Below, piece after piece: positions 36,626 through 46,178 of a DNA stretch of 64,000 nt; the first letter of the stretch is position 1, and each line of letters begins with the position of its first letter. The stretch comes from Arthrobacter sp. S39 (GTDB lineage: Bacteria; Actinomycetota; Actinomycetes; Actinomycetales; Micrococcaceae): positions 62,001 through 126,000 of the forward strand of contig NZ_SIHX01000006.1 in the NCBI RefSeq assembly GCF_004320525.1, given 5' to 3'. The notes beneath the pieces were generated by a model that did not search any database, was not told the DNA's origin, and saw nothing but the letters and a program-made list of their open reading frames with translations. The position numbers were made by a program, and so were the translations under genes.

Positions 36626-37587
36626 GCGAGGAAAAATTCCCGCCTGGACGGAATCGAGCGTCGGAGGGCAGTTTATTTCCGGGCTGATTATGCCGGCGAT
36701 GACGTTCATCGGGAACCTGGTATATGTGGGGATCGCGGTGGTGGGCGGGCTGCAGGGGGCGTCCGGGGCGATGCAGTTGGGCGATGTGCAGGCGTTCATC
36801 CAGTACTCGCGGCAGTACACCATGCCGCTGCCGCAGCTGGGGTCCATGGCCAACCTGCTGCAGTCCGGGGTGGCGTCAGCCGAGCGGGTGTTTTCCGTGT
36901 TGGATGTGGACGAGGAATCGGTTGAGCCTGAACCTTCGGCGGGGCCTGTGTTTGGGCGGGGGAAGCTGGAATTCTTGGATGTCTCGTTCTCGTATTCGCC
37001 GGACTAGCCGCTGATTTTCGTCGCTTTCGCTAGTCACGGGAGCCGGGGCAGACGGTGGCGATTGTGGGGCCCACCGGGGCCGGCAAGACCCCACTGGTGA
37101 ACCTGATGATGAGGTTTTACGAGATTGATGCCGGGCGGATAACACTCGACGGCGTGGACGTCACCTCGGTGCCCTGCGGGAGCTGCGTTCGCGGATGGGG
37201 ATGGTGCTGCAAGATACGTGGGCTGTTCGGCGGGAACAACCGGGACAACATTGCTTACGGGCGGCCTGGCGCTTCGGAGGACGAGATCCTGGAGGCGGCG
37301 CGGGCGACCTATGTGAACCGGTTCGTGCGGTCTTTGCCTGACGGCTACGACACTGTCCTCGAGGACGAGGGCTCGAACGTGTCCGCGGGGAGAAGCAGCT
37401 GTTGACGATTGCCCGCGCTTTCTTGGCCCGGCCGTCGGTGTTGATTTTGGACGAGGCGATGTCTTCGGCAGACACCCGGACCGAGGTCTTGGTGCAGAAG
37501 GCCATGAGTGCGCTTCGGTCCGACCGTGCTTCTTTGTGATTGCGCACCGCCTCTCCACCATCCGCGACGCCAACCTCATTCTGGCTC
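36626..37587 (+). pseudogene. Decayed copy of the ABC exporter 3' half, fused to the metH copy
   Basis: Follows the metH copy without a gap and is homologous to about 26365-27330 of the intact exporter gene. 36690-37007 still reads as protein ([40 protein letters not shown]) but ends in a stop at the SYSPD position. Further frameshifts occur before Walker A, after the GVDVTSVP block and before the H-loop. Visible divergence from the intact gene is larger than expected for a fresh duplication. Confidence 0.88.
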
Positions 37588-37784
37588 GCCTAAGTAAGCC
37601 TGGCGGCGACGTCACCGACTGCCTTTCACGCACCGGGCAGCAAAGCGGAACGATGGCGGCAAAGATCGTCTCTTGTCCGACCGCCGCGAGCGCCAGACAG
37701 ATAAAGACCGTTCCAATGAAGGGCGGGCTTTACCTTTGCCTGACACCCACCGTGGAGTCCATAGTTGGCTGGGTGCCGTTCAGG

Positions 37785-38957
37785 CTAATCGAGGAGTTCA
37801 GGCCCCCATTTGTGGATGACTCGAACGCTGTCGCTGAAAGCGACAATGCCCGTGCGCATTGGCTTCAAGGCAGTCCGCATAAGACTCGAGGCCGCCTCTG
37901 CTGGTGCCATCGAGGTGAGGAGACCATCCATCATGTCCGCCACGTCCTCTGTCCCCGCCAGGGACGTCTTGGCGCCCCCTAGAAATCCACGCACACCTTC
38001 CTCGATGGGGCCTTCATGGTCCTTAGCCATCCGGACAAGGTGGCGGATGCTGACATCCATAGCGTTGGCCTTGTCGCGAAGGGCGCGGCCCGTCTCGCCG
38101 ATGGCTCGGCTGTCGGGAGTCATCTTCTTCGCCAACCGGGCGAATTTGGCGTTCATCTCCTTCGCTGATGCGGCTGATCCAAAATCGACGGTTTTCATCG
38201 GCTCGACGACGGTCGTCATGAGGCCGCTCATCTTTTCCGTCAGCCCAGTCATATCTCTAAAATCGTGTTCCAGATTCTCTATCGCCTCGAAAAGTCCCGG
38301 TTCGTCCGCCGCTTCGGCCTCGGCCTCAGCGGCTCCTTCGTTTCCCGGGGCAACCGCCTTGGCATGTTTTGCCTCTTCTTCAGCTTCAGCTTGTACGGCG
38401 GCAGCGGCAGCCTGAGCCTCGGCCAGCGTGACTACCTCGATGAAGCGGTCTGCCAGCTTGATAAGCGCGCGTTTCCACTCGGGCGATCCCTGACCCGCTA
38501 CTACGGCGTCTTCGATGAGTTCAAATTGGATTTCCGCGATTTCCTGGGCGATCTCATCCTCTGAGTCGATGGTGAAAACGGTGGGGGCTGCCATCGGCAT
38601 GATCGGCAGGATCAGGCGGCGCGCACCGCTCAAGTTTGAGGACTTGGCCGCGTTCAGGAAGTCCAAGAACTCATCACGGCAGTTGCTGCTCGCCAGGTAG
38701 TGAGTAGTGGCGATGACAAACAGGACGCTCGCGTTGGTGAGGCCGTTATCGATCGTTGCTTTCCACCGGTCGCCCCACTTGATGTCCGCCCTGTCGCGGA
38801 AGATCTCGATGTCCCGGTTGGAGCGCAGCTTGATTACCCGGACCAGGTCCCGGTGGAGAGGCTCCGCCAGGTTGAGGAACGAGTCCGATTCGTGGGCGTA
38901 GCTCAGGAACCCCTCAATTTTTGAACTGCTTGCTTGCGCGAGGTTATCGGTGGTCAT
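37785..38957 (-). CDS. TIR-domain protein with helical C-terminus
   Basis: 390 residues. An N-terminal TIR fold (about residues 13-130) shows EGFLSYAHESDSFLNLAEPL, the box EIFRDRADIKWGDRW, the strand SVLFVIATTHYLAS and then NCRDEF, where Glu96 aligns with the catalytic glutamate of TIR NADases. A low-complexity Ala/Glu segment (AQAAAAAVQAEAEEEAKHAK) links to a helical C-terminal domain. No signal peptide. It is divergent, 104 bases apart, from a two-helix membrane protein. Many bacterial TIR proteins destroy NAD+ or make a signal during phage infection; that role is inferred, not shown. The region is accessory. Confidence 0.85.
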   Translation of the reverse strand: MTTDNLAQASSSKIEGFLSYAHESDSFLNLAEPLHRDLVRVIKLRSNRDIEIFRDRADIKWGDRWKATIDNGLTNASVLFVIATTHYLASSNCRDEFLDFLNAAKSSNLSGARRLILPIMPMAAPTVFTIDSEDEIAQEIAEIQFELIEDAVVAGQGSPEWKRALIKLADRFIEVVTLAEAQAAAAAVQAEAEEEAKHAKAVAPGNEGAAEAEAEAADEPGLFEAIENLEHDFRDMTGLTEKMSGLMTTVVEPMKTVDFGSAASAKEMNAKFARLAKKMTPDSRAIGETGRALRDKANAMDVSIRHLVRMAKDHEGPIEEGVRGFLGGAKTSLAGTEDVADMMDGLLTSMAPAEAASSLMRTALKPMRTGIVAFSDSVRVIHKWGPELLD

Positions 38958-39061
38958 GGCGCAAGGCTAACGGTGCGATCAAATGGAGCGCACGTATGTC
39001 CATACGCTGGACTTAGGGACATCCGAGGGGTGTAGCTTCGGGTGCGAGATAGGATCTCTGA

Positions 39062-40390
39062 ATGCCGCCGACAACCCAGACAGAAACCGATCCAACTTTG
39101 CCGACCGCCACGGAACGCAAGCCTATGAAGCTGTCGCTGGTGTTTCTGTTTGGTTTCCTCGCATCACTAGCCGTCATAGGCAGCTTGATCTGGTTTTTTG
39201 CGGCCTACGAAACCGGCGATCTATGGCCCTTTGGCTACAACCCTCGGATCAACCAGGACACATGGTTTGAGGTAATCCGCAATGCGGTGACAACTGCTGC
39301 TGCGCTCGGCGTGGGCATCACGCTCTTCTTTTCATATCGCCGCCAACAGACGGCCGAGCAGAACCAGCGGGTCGCCGAACAGAACCAGCGTGTTGCAGCT
39401 TTAGCGCAGCTAACAGCCGCTAAGGCGCAGCGGACGGCTGCCGACGCCCTGGAGTTGTCGAATAAGCAACATGCCCTGGACCAGGACAGGCGCAAAGATG
39501 CTGTCACCGCAGAACTACGCACGAGATACGCGCAGACGGCAGAACAACTGGGGTCCAGCCACCTACCAGTCCGCCTCGCTGGCGTTTACAGTCTCGCCGC
39601 GCTAGCCGACGACTGGGCTGATATCGGAAATGAGGACGAACGCCAAGTTTGCGTCGATCTGCTGTGCGCATACTTCCGGTCGGAGCAGCCTGGTGAAGAC
39701 GCAGCCGTGAAGCGGGAACTGGCCGACGCCACGTTGCAGGTGATTAAGGAGCGGCTAGGTACTGCTACGCAAGATCGTAAGTTCTGGGGCAGTTCGCGAA
39801 TACGTCTGCACGAGGCAGGGCAACTCCCATCCTTAGCCCACATCACGCTGGAGCGGGGAGGCGAGCTGTCAATCAGGGGCGCGTCGGTTGACCGCCCTAC
39901 CTATTGGCGGCATATCGAACTAAATGGCGGTCTGCTCAACGTTTCGGGGCTACGGCTGGAGAAATTTTCGTTCGGGATCAGGGGTGCCCGTGTGGCCGGC
40001 GGAATGTTTGGGGTTTCGGTGCTGGAGAGCGAAACCAACAGCGACGGCAATAAACGGGTTCCGACCATTTTGGTGCGTAACCTCACTCTGGATGGCGGTG
40101 AGGTGCGGATTTATGCACCTGGCTGCCGGGTAACGTTCAATGACTGTGTCTTCAAGCGTGGATCGTTGACCATCAACACAATGAGCAGGGCAAAACCGGG
40201 CGGCGACAGGGTTGCCTTCGGCGACTGCCTCTTTGAGACCGACGTACTTGCAGGGCCTGATCCCAAGCGGTTTGGCAATGTAGGAACGACGCCGGGCCTG
40301 ACTACTTCCACCCTCGTCGTTGGCGAGGACTGCCGCTTTGAGAATGGGGCGTCCGTGCTGGTCTCGGCTTCGATCGAGGACCAGCGCTAA
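39062..40390 (+). CDS. Membrane protein with coiled coil and beta-helix-like C-terminus
   Basis: 442 residues. Two membrane helices (LSLVFLFGFLASLAVIGSLI and IRNAVTTAAALGVGITLFF) are followed by a Gln/Ala-rich coiled coil (AEQNQRVAEQNQRVAALAQL) and the block RYAQTAEQLGSSHLPVRLAG common in actinobacterial pentapeptide-type membrane proteins. The remainder is beta-rich with ladder-like repeats (RGGELSIRGASV; LNGGLLNVSGLRL; LDGGEVRIYAPG). AGGA precedes the ATG by eight bases. Divergent from the TIR gene, with which it may form a sensor/effector pair; no function is known. Confidence 0.75.
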   Translation: MPPTTQTETDPTLPTATERKPMKLSLVFLFGFLASLAVIGSLIWFFAAYETGDLWPFGYNPRINQDTWFEVIRNAVTTAAALGVGITLFFSYRRQQTAEQNQRVAEQNQRVAALAQLTAAKAQRTAADALELSNKQHALDQDRRKDAVTAELRTRYAQTAEQLGSSHLPVRLAGVYSLAALADDWADIGNEDERQVCVDLLCAYFRSEQPGEDAAVKRELADATLQVIKERLGTATQDRKFWGSSRIRLHEAGQLPSLAHITLERGGELSIRGASVDRPTYWRHIELNGGLLNVSGLRLEKFSFGIRGARVAGGMFGVSVLESETNSDGNKRVPTILVRNLTLDGGEVRIYAPGCRVTFNDCVFKRGSLTINTMSRAKPGGDRVAFGDCLFETDVLAGPDPKRFGNVGTTPGLTTSTLVVGEDCRFENGASVLVSASIEDQR

Positions 40391-40512
40391 ACACCTGGGG
40401 TAGCGCGTCGGGGGACCCAGGAACAGTGGCTAATCGCGGGCACTAGTACACACAACGTTGCACGACACGACGGTGCCGTTCCTTTTCTGAGTCCTCCGTT
40501 GGCTGTCGTATT

Positions 40513-40574
40513 CGTTGCTTTAGGCAACGTGATCAAACGACTCAATGCCACCTCAGGGGAGTCACTCAGGTGGC
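40513..40574 (+). ncRNA. Structured leader candidate upstream of metH
   Basis: Three elements lie 90-150 bases before metH: a 6-base hairpin (CGTTGC 40513-40518/GCAACG 40524-40529), then GACTC (40539-40543) pairing with GAGTC (40559-40563), and GCCACCT (40547-40553) pairing with AGGTGGC (40568-40574). The last two cross, forming an H-type pseudoknot. It does not match any riboswitch consensus I know; a chance structure is possible. Confidence 0.3.
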
Positions 40575-40664
40575 GAAACAAATTAGGCAGAACTGGAACC
40601 ACCCGCCGTCGTAGTACACGGACACACAGCGCAACCTTCCCGCCCCCACACGTAACCTGTTTAG

Positions 40665-43600
40665 ATGCCTCGTTTTGCGCTTGATATAGACTCCGTCCCC
40701 CGCCCCGTCCGCGCCCAGGAACTCCTGGACGCAGTGAACACCCGGGTCGTCATTGCCGATGGCGCCATGGGCACCATGCTGCAGGGCCGGGAGTTGTCGC
40801 TCGAGGAGGACTTCCTGGGGCTGGAAGGCTGCAACGAGATCCTCAACCACACGCGCCCGGACGTCCTCGCGGACATCCACGACGCGTACTTCGCCACGGG
40901 CATCGACGCGGTCGAAACCAACACCTTCGGCGCCAACTGGTCCAACCTCTCCGATTACGGCATCGATGACCGGATCGAGGAACTCGCCCGCAAGGGTGCG
41001 GAGATCGCCCGCGAACGCGCCGAAGCGGCAGAAGCAACTGACGGACGGATGCGCTGGGTCCTGGGCTCCATGGGGCCGGGCACCAAGCTCCCCAGCCTCG
41101 GGCACACCAGCTACGACTACCTCAAACAGACCTTCGCCCTGCAGGCCGAGGGCCTCATCGACGGCGGCGCGGATGCCTTCCTCATCGAAACCAGCCAGGA
41201 CCTCCTGCAGACCAAAGCCGCGGTCAACGGCTGCAAGCAGGCCATCGTCACCCGCGGCATCCGCCTCCCCATCTTCGTCGAGGTGACCGTCGAGACCACC
41301 GGAACCATGCTCATGGGATCCGAGATCGGCGCCGCGCTCACCGCCCTCGAGCCGCTCGGCGTCGACGCCATCGGCCTGAACTGCGCCACCGGCCCGGACG
41401 AGATGAGCGAGCACCTGCGCCACCTCTCCAAGCAGTCCTCCGTGGCCATCGCCTGCATGCCCAACGCCGGCCTGCCAGTGCTTGGCCCCAACGGCGCGCA
41501 CTACCCGCTCTCACCCAGCGAACTTGCCACCGCGCACGAGCAGTTCGTGCGCGAATTCGGCCTGGGCCTGGTGGGCGGCTGTTGCGGTACGACGCCGGAG
41601 CACATGGCCGCCGTCGTCGAACGTCTTGCGCCCTTCCGTACGTCCGCCGCGGTCACCAGCGGCGGCAGGGGAGCCGACGGCGGCCGCGTCCCCACCGAGC
41701 GCGAAGCCGGCATCGCTTCCCTCTACCACCACGTGAATTTCGACCAAGAATCCGCCTACCTCGCCATCGGCGAGCGCACCAACGCCAACGGTTCAAAGGC
41801 GTTCCGCCAGGCGATGCTCGAAGAGCGCTGGGACGACTGCGTGGACATCGCCCGCGAGCAGGTCCGCGTCGGCGCGCACCTGCTCGATGTCTGCATCGAC
41901 TACGTGGGGCGCGACGGCGTGGCCGACATTAAGGAGGTCGTCTCGCGTTTCGCGTCGGCCTCCACCCTCCCGCTCGTCATCGACTCCACCGAACCTCCCG
42001 TGCTGCAGGCCGGGCTCGAACTCATCGGCGGCCGCCCGGTGGTCAACTCCGTCAACTACGAGGACGGCGACGGCCCGAACAGCCGCTTCGCCCGCATCAT
42101 GCCGCTGGTGAAGGAACACGGCACCGCGGTGATCGCCCTGACCATCGACGAACAGGGCCAGGCCCGCACCACCGAAGGCAAGGTGGCCATCGCCTCCCGC
42201 CTCGTCGACGCCCTGGTGGGCGAATGGGGCATGCGCGTCGAGGACATCATCGTGGACGCGCTGACCTTCCCCGTCGCCACCGGTCAGGAGGAAACCCGCC
42301 GCGACGGCATCGAAACCATCGAGGCCATCCGCCAGATCACCACCAAGTACCCCGGCATCAACACCACCCTCGGCGTCTCCAACGTCTCCTTCGGCCTCAA
42401 CCCGGCAGCGCGCATGGCACTGAACTCCGTGTTCCTGCACGAAGCCGTCCAGGCCGGCCTGTCCAGCGGCATCATCGACGCCGCCAAAATCGTGCCGCTC
42501 GCCTCCCTCCCGGAAGAACAGCGCAAGGTGGCCCTGGACCTCGTCTATGACCGCCGCGAATACGACGCCGACGGCAACGTCACGTACGACCCGCTGGCCA
42601 TCATGCTGGACCTGTTCGCCGGCGTCGACACCGCAGCGCTCAAGGACCAGCGCGCCGCGGAACTCGCCGCCCTGCCCACCGGCGAACGCCTGCAGCGGCG
42701 CATCATCGACGGCGAAGGCAAGGGCCTGGAAGCTGACCTCGACCTCGCCCGCAGCGAAGGCATGACCCCGCTCGGCATCATCAACGACCAGCTGCTCGAA
42801 GGCATGAAGGTGGTCGGTGAGCGCTTCGGCGCCGGCGAGATGCAGCTGCCGTTCGTGCTGCAGTCCGCCGAGGTCATGAAGAACGCGGTGGCCCTGCTCG
42901 AGCCGCACATGGAGAAGTCGGATTCCTCGGGCAAGGGCACCATGGTGATCGCCACCGTGCGCGGCGACGTGCACGACATCGGCAAGAACCTGGTGGACAT
43001 CATCCTCACCAACAACGGCTACAAAGTGGTCAACATCGGCATCAAGCAGGGCATCGCCGAGATCATGGCCGCGGCCGAGGAGCACAACGCAGACGTGATC
43101 GGCATGTCCGGCCTGCTGGTGAAGTCCACCGTGGTGATGAAGGAAAACCTCGCCGAACTCCAGTCCCGCGGCCTCGCGAAGAAGTGGCCCATCATCCTCG
43201 GCGGCGCCGCCCTGACCCGCGCCTACGTGGAGCAGGACCTGGCCGAGCAGTTTGAAGGCACCGTCCGGTACGCCAAGGACGCCTTCGAGGGCCTGGCCCT
43301 CATGGAACCGCTGGTGCAGGTGGCCCGCGGCGCCGACCCCGACGCCGTCGGCCTTCCGCCGCTCAAGAAGCGCATCCACAAGGGCGGCGCGAAGTTCACG
43401 GTGACCGAACCGGAGGCCATGCCCGGCCGGTCCGACGTCGCCGCTGACAACGCTGTGCCTGCGCCGCCGTTCTGGGGCACCCGCATCGTCCGCGGTGTGG
43501 CCCTGAACGACTACGCGGCCATGCTCGACGAGCGCGCCACCTTCATGGGGCAGTGGGGGCTCAAGCCCGGCCGCGGCGACGACGGCGCCTCCTACGAGGA

Positions 43601-44315
43601 ACTGGTGGAACGCGAGGGCCGGCCGCGCCTGCGCTACTGGCTGGACCGCATCCTTGGCGAGGGAATGCTGGATGCATCCGTCGCCTACGGCTACTTCCCG
43701 GTGGTCGCCGAAGGCGAACAGGTGGTGGTGCTGCACCACGGGGAGGATCACGACGGCGTCCTTGGCACCGCGGGTCTTCTCGCCCCCGACGGTGGTTCAG
43801 GCGGTCCGATCGGCACCGAGCGGCTGCGGTTCGACTTCCCGCGCCAGCGCCGGGACCGGCACCTGTGCCTCGCCGACTTCGTCCGCTCCCGCGAATCGGG
43901 ACAGATCGACGTGCTGCCGGTGCAGCTGGTCACCGCCGGCTCGAAGATCGAAGAGTTCACCGCCAAGATGTTCGCCGCCAACCAGTACCGCGACTACTAC
44001 GAGCTCAACGGCCTGGTCATGCAGCTCACCGAGTCGCTGGCCGAGTTCTGGCATTCCCGGATCCGCCAGGAGCTGGGCTTCGCTGCCGAGGAGCCCAAGG
44101 ACAAGGCCGGGCTGTTCAAGCTCGAGTACCGCGGTGCACGGTTCTCCCTCGGCTACCCGGCGTGCCCGGACATGGAGGACCGCCGCAAGGTGACGGAGCT
44201 GCTGAAGCCCGAGCGGATGGGCGTGGTACTGAGCGATGAGCTGATGCTGCACCCCGAGCAGTCCACCGACGCGTTTGTGTTCCACCACCCGGAGGCGAAG
44301 TACTTCAAAGTGTGA
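40665..44315 (+). CDS. metH: Cobalamin-dependent methionine synthase
   Basis: Transfers a methyl group from methyltetrahydrofolate through cobalamin to homocysteine, making methionine. All four modules are present over 1216 residues: homocysteine-binding barrel with zinc cysteines (IGLNCATGP and GGCCGTTPEH), pterin-binding barrel (YLAIGERTNANGSKAFR), the helical cap plus cobalamin domain with DxHxxG (VRGDVHDIGKNLVDI near residue 770) and the C-terminal activation domain (RFSLGYPACPDMEDR). The ATG at 40665 gives the usual N-terminus, but no ribosome site is obvious. Two decayed partial copies lie upstream at 34.0 and 36.0 kb. Confidence 0.97.
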   Translation: MPRFALDIDSVPRPVRAQELLDAVNTRVVIADGAMGTMLQGRELSLEEDFLGLEGCNEILNHTRPDVLADIHDAYFATGIDAVETNTFGANWSNLSDYGIDDRIEELARKGAEIARERAEAAEATDGRMRWVLGSMGPGTKLPSLGHTSYDYLKQTFALQAEGLIDGGADAFLIETSQDLLQTKAAVNGCKQAIVTRGIRLPIFVEVTVETTGTMLMGSEIGAALTALEPLGVDAIGLNCATGPDEMSEHLRHLSKQSSVAIACMPNAGLPVLGPNGAHYPLSPSELATAHEQFVREFGLGLVGGCCGTTPEHMAAVVERLAPFRTSAAVTSGGRGADGGRVPTEREAGIASLYHHVNFDQESAYLAIGERTNANGSKAFRQAMLEERWDDCVDIAREQVRVGAHLLDVCIDYVGRDGVADIKEVVSRFASASTLPLVIDSTEPPVLQAGLELIGGRPVVNSVNYEDGDGPNSRFARIMPLVKEHGTAVIALTIDEQGQARTTEGKVAIASRLVDALVGEWGMRVEDIIVDALTFPVATGQEETRRDGIETIEAIRQITTKYPGINTTLGVSNVSFGLNPAARMALNSVFLHEAVQAGLSSGIIDAAKIVPLASLPEEQRKVALDLVYDRREYDADGNVTYDPLAIMLDLFAGVDTAALKDQRAAELAALPTGERLQRRIIDGEGKGLEADLDLARSEGMTPLGIINDQLLEGMKVVGERFGAGEMQLPFVLQSAEVMKNAVALLEPHMEKSDSSGKGTMVIATVRGDVHDIGKNLVDIILTNNGYKVVNIGIKQGIAEIMAAAEEHNADVIGMSGLLVKSTVVMKENLAELQSRGLAKKWPIILGGAALTRAYVEQDLAEQFEGTVRYAKDAFEGLALMEPLVQVARGADPDAVGLPPLKKRIHKGGAKFTVTEPEAMPGRSDVAADNAVPAPPFWGTRIVRGVALNDYAAMLDERATFMGQWGLKPGRGDDGASYEELVEREGRPRLRYWLDRILGEGMLDASVAYGYFPVVAEGEQVVVLHHGEDHDGVLGTAGLLAPDGGSGGPIGTERLRFDFPRQRRDRHLCLADFVRSRESGQIDVLPVQLVTAGSKIEEFTAKMFAANQYRDYYELNGLVMQLTESLAEFWHSRIRQELGFAAEEPKDKAGLFKLEYRGARFSLGYPACPDMEDRRKVTELLKPERMGVVLSDELMLHPEQSTDAFVFHHPEAKYFKV

Positions 44316-44568
44316 GTTTGGGGTCCGAAACGGCTTGAGCGGAGCGCGCCGCACCAGACAGGTTTGAGCCGGTTGATTGTGCGGGCAGCGACCGGGCAAT
44401 GCCCCGAAGGTTCGTGGCTGCCAAAACGCCGGGGCAGCCTAACGCTGCCAAGTGTCAGGTTGAAGTACTCCTAGAGCCATTTCGCACGAGCACGAATCAG
44501 TTCAACATCCGCTATGAACGCTTACCAGCGCGCGGCTTCTTTCATCGCCTTTGTTCTGGCAGGTCCGG

Positions 44569-45105
44569 TCAGGCAGAAGGAAAGAGCATCACCGCACCGC
44601 GGTGCTTCTTGGCGAGCCCTGTATAGGTGATTGCGTTCTGACGGCAGTGTTCGATTTCCTCGATTGTTAGCGGGCGGCGCACCTTTCCGGGAACGCCTGC
44701 TACGAGTGAACCCGGGGGGATGACGGTGCCCTCGAGCACGAGCGCTTGGGCGGCAATTAGTGAACCCGCACCGATGACGGCGCCGTTAAGGACGGTCGCG
44801 TTCATGCCGACGAGAGCACCGTCGCCGATGGTGCAGCCGTGCAGCACGGCTCCGTGTCCGATGCTGACGTTGTTGCCGACTTGTGTCGGGTGGCCCGGGT
44901 CGGCGTGTATAACAGCGCTGTCCTGGATGTTGGTACCTGCACCGATCGTGATGTCCTCCATATCGGCCCTTATAACGGCGCCGTAAAAAATCCCGGTGTC
45001 GGCCCCTACTGTTGCTGAGCCGACGACTGTGGCCGTCGGAGCCACCCATGCTTCGCTGGAGACTGAGGGTTTGCGGCCGTCGAGGGCGAGGATGTTAGAG
45101 ATCAT
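44569..45105 (-). CDS. Gamma-carbonic anhydrase-like hexapeptide-repeat protein
   Basis: 178-residue left-handed beta-helix built of hexapeptide repeats (VAPTATVVGSATVGADTGIF). Zinc histidines of gamma-class anhydrases are placed as expected (SAVIHADPGHPTQVG and SIGHGAVLHG). Members act as carbonic anhydrase or, like PaaY, as thioesterases that rescue CoA from dead-end esters. It lies at the 3' end of the BKACE/CoA-transferase/thiolase run, where a CoA-ester hydrolase role would be useful. A broken paralogue lies at 60.3 kb next to an operator of the same regulon. Confidence 0.88.
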   Translation of the reverse strand: MISNILALDGRKPSVSSEAWVAPTATVVGSATVGADTGIFYGAVIRADMEDITIGAGTNIQDSAVIHADPGHPTQVGNNVSIGHGAVLHGCTIGDGALVGMNATVLNGAVIGAGSLIAAQALVLEGTVIPPGSLVAGVPGKVRRPLTIEEIEHCRQNAITYTGLAKKHRGAVMLFPSA

Positions 45106-45215
45106 GGGGTCCTATTATGGGAGGTGGAACGGTCGTGACTCTGAGTAACCAGGGACACCGCCCTAATCATCGTGCCAGGGTGTCTCTTCCGGAGGGAGGG
45201 CCAAGCTGCACGTCG

Positions 45216-46178
45216 TCATCGCTTCTGGGCTGCGACGTGGGCTCCTGCGGCGGTCATCGCAGGTCCGTCGCCGGCGGTCATGACATCCGCGAAGTTATTG
45301 GCGTAGCTCCCCAGGTTTTCGTCTACTGACCCCACCACCGCATAGACGGGTATCCGCCCGCTGCGGGCTAGTATCCCCGAAATGATCTTCCCTTGGCCTG
45401 TTTGGGAGTCGAGGCGGCCTTCGCCGACGATGACTGCTTCACTGGCGGCAATGAGCGCATCTGCCTCCAGAAGATCGAGGATGTAGTCCGCGCCGGAGAC
45501 TAGTGATGCGTCGTACTGTGCCCACATGCCGCCGGCGAAACCACCGGCAGCACCACCCCGGTCTATGTTCCGGGGGTCGCGTTTAAGGGTTTCGGCCAGT
45601 CGCTGCAGCCGCTGTGTGAGGAGCTGGACGGTGGCCGGGTCGGCTCCTTTTTGAGGGCCGAAGACTCGGGCCGCGTCGGAGAATCTGGTCGTGACATCGG
45701 AAAGGACGACCAGTTGTGCTCCGTGAAGTCCGCCTGCTTCCTCGATGGCTGTGATAGCTCCGGAGCCGCCGTCTGTGGTTGCTGACCCGCCGGCGGCGAC
45801 AAGAATTTGTCGGGCTCCTTGCCGGACTGCTTCGGCGATCAGGACGCCCGTACCGTATGTGGTTGCGGCCAGCGGGTCTCGTGTCTGCTCCGTGGGCATG
45901 TTCAGGCCGCTGGCGGAGGCCAGTTCCACGATGGCTGTCCCGTTCTGGTTCAGACCGATGACCGCCTTGGTTTCATCCCCCCAGGGGCCGACGGTGCTCA
46001 CGGTCAGCGGTTGGGCCTGCAGTCCTTGGAAGATAACATCAAAGGTTCCCTCGCCGCCGTCCGCGACGGGCATTTCATGTGCTGTTCCGCCGACGGACCG
46101 AATCCCAGTAGCAATATAGGCTGCGACCTGAGCTGCCGTGTAGGTGCCCTTGAAACTATCGGGCGCGACCAGGATCAC
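45216..46178 (-). CDS. Glycerate kinase
   Basis: 320-residue enzyme of the GarK/GlxK type that phosphorylates D-glycerate, sending it into glycolysis. Family blocks: VILVAPDSFKGTYTAAQVAA at the start, VADGGEGTFDVI, LVAAGGSATTDGGSGAI and AVIVGEGRLDSQTGQGKI. The GTG at 46178 is supported by its four-base overlap with the thiolase stop (GTGA) and GGGGCGG upstream; the frame further up is thiolase-gene shadow. In this operon it suggests that the degraded compound yields glycerate, hydroxypyruvate or glyoxylate. Confidence 0.92.
   Translation of the reverse strand: MILVAPDSFKGTYTAAQVAAYIATGIRSVGGTAHEMPVADGGEGTFDVIFQGLQAQPLTVSTVGPWGDETKAVIGLNQNGTAIVELASASGLNMPTEQTRDPLAATTYGTGVLIAEAVRQGARQILVAAGGSATTDGGSGAITAIEEAGGLHGAQLVVLSDVTTRFSDAARVFGPQKGADPATVQLLTQRLQRLAETLKRDPRNIDRGGAAGGFAGGMWAQYDASLVSGADYILDLLEADALIAASEAVIVGEGRLDSQTGQGKIISGILARSGRIPVYAVVGSVDENLGSYANNFADVMTAGDGPAMTAAGAHVAAQKR

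Noticed and set aside
27453..40664. Prophage or integrative element spanning the patchwork
   Set aside because: No integrase, transposase, phage structural gene, tRNA target or attachment repeat was found. The repeated pieces are fragments of flanking chromosomal genes instead.
41793..43751. 652-codon frame antisense to metH
   Set aside because: Shadow frame rich in Val/His/Gly/Gln; metH is complete and certain on the other strand.
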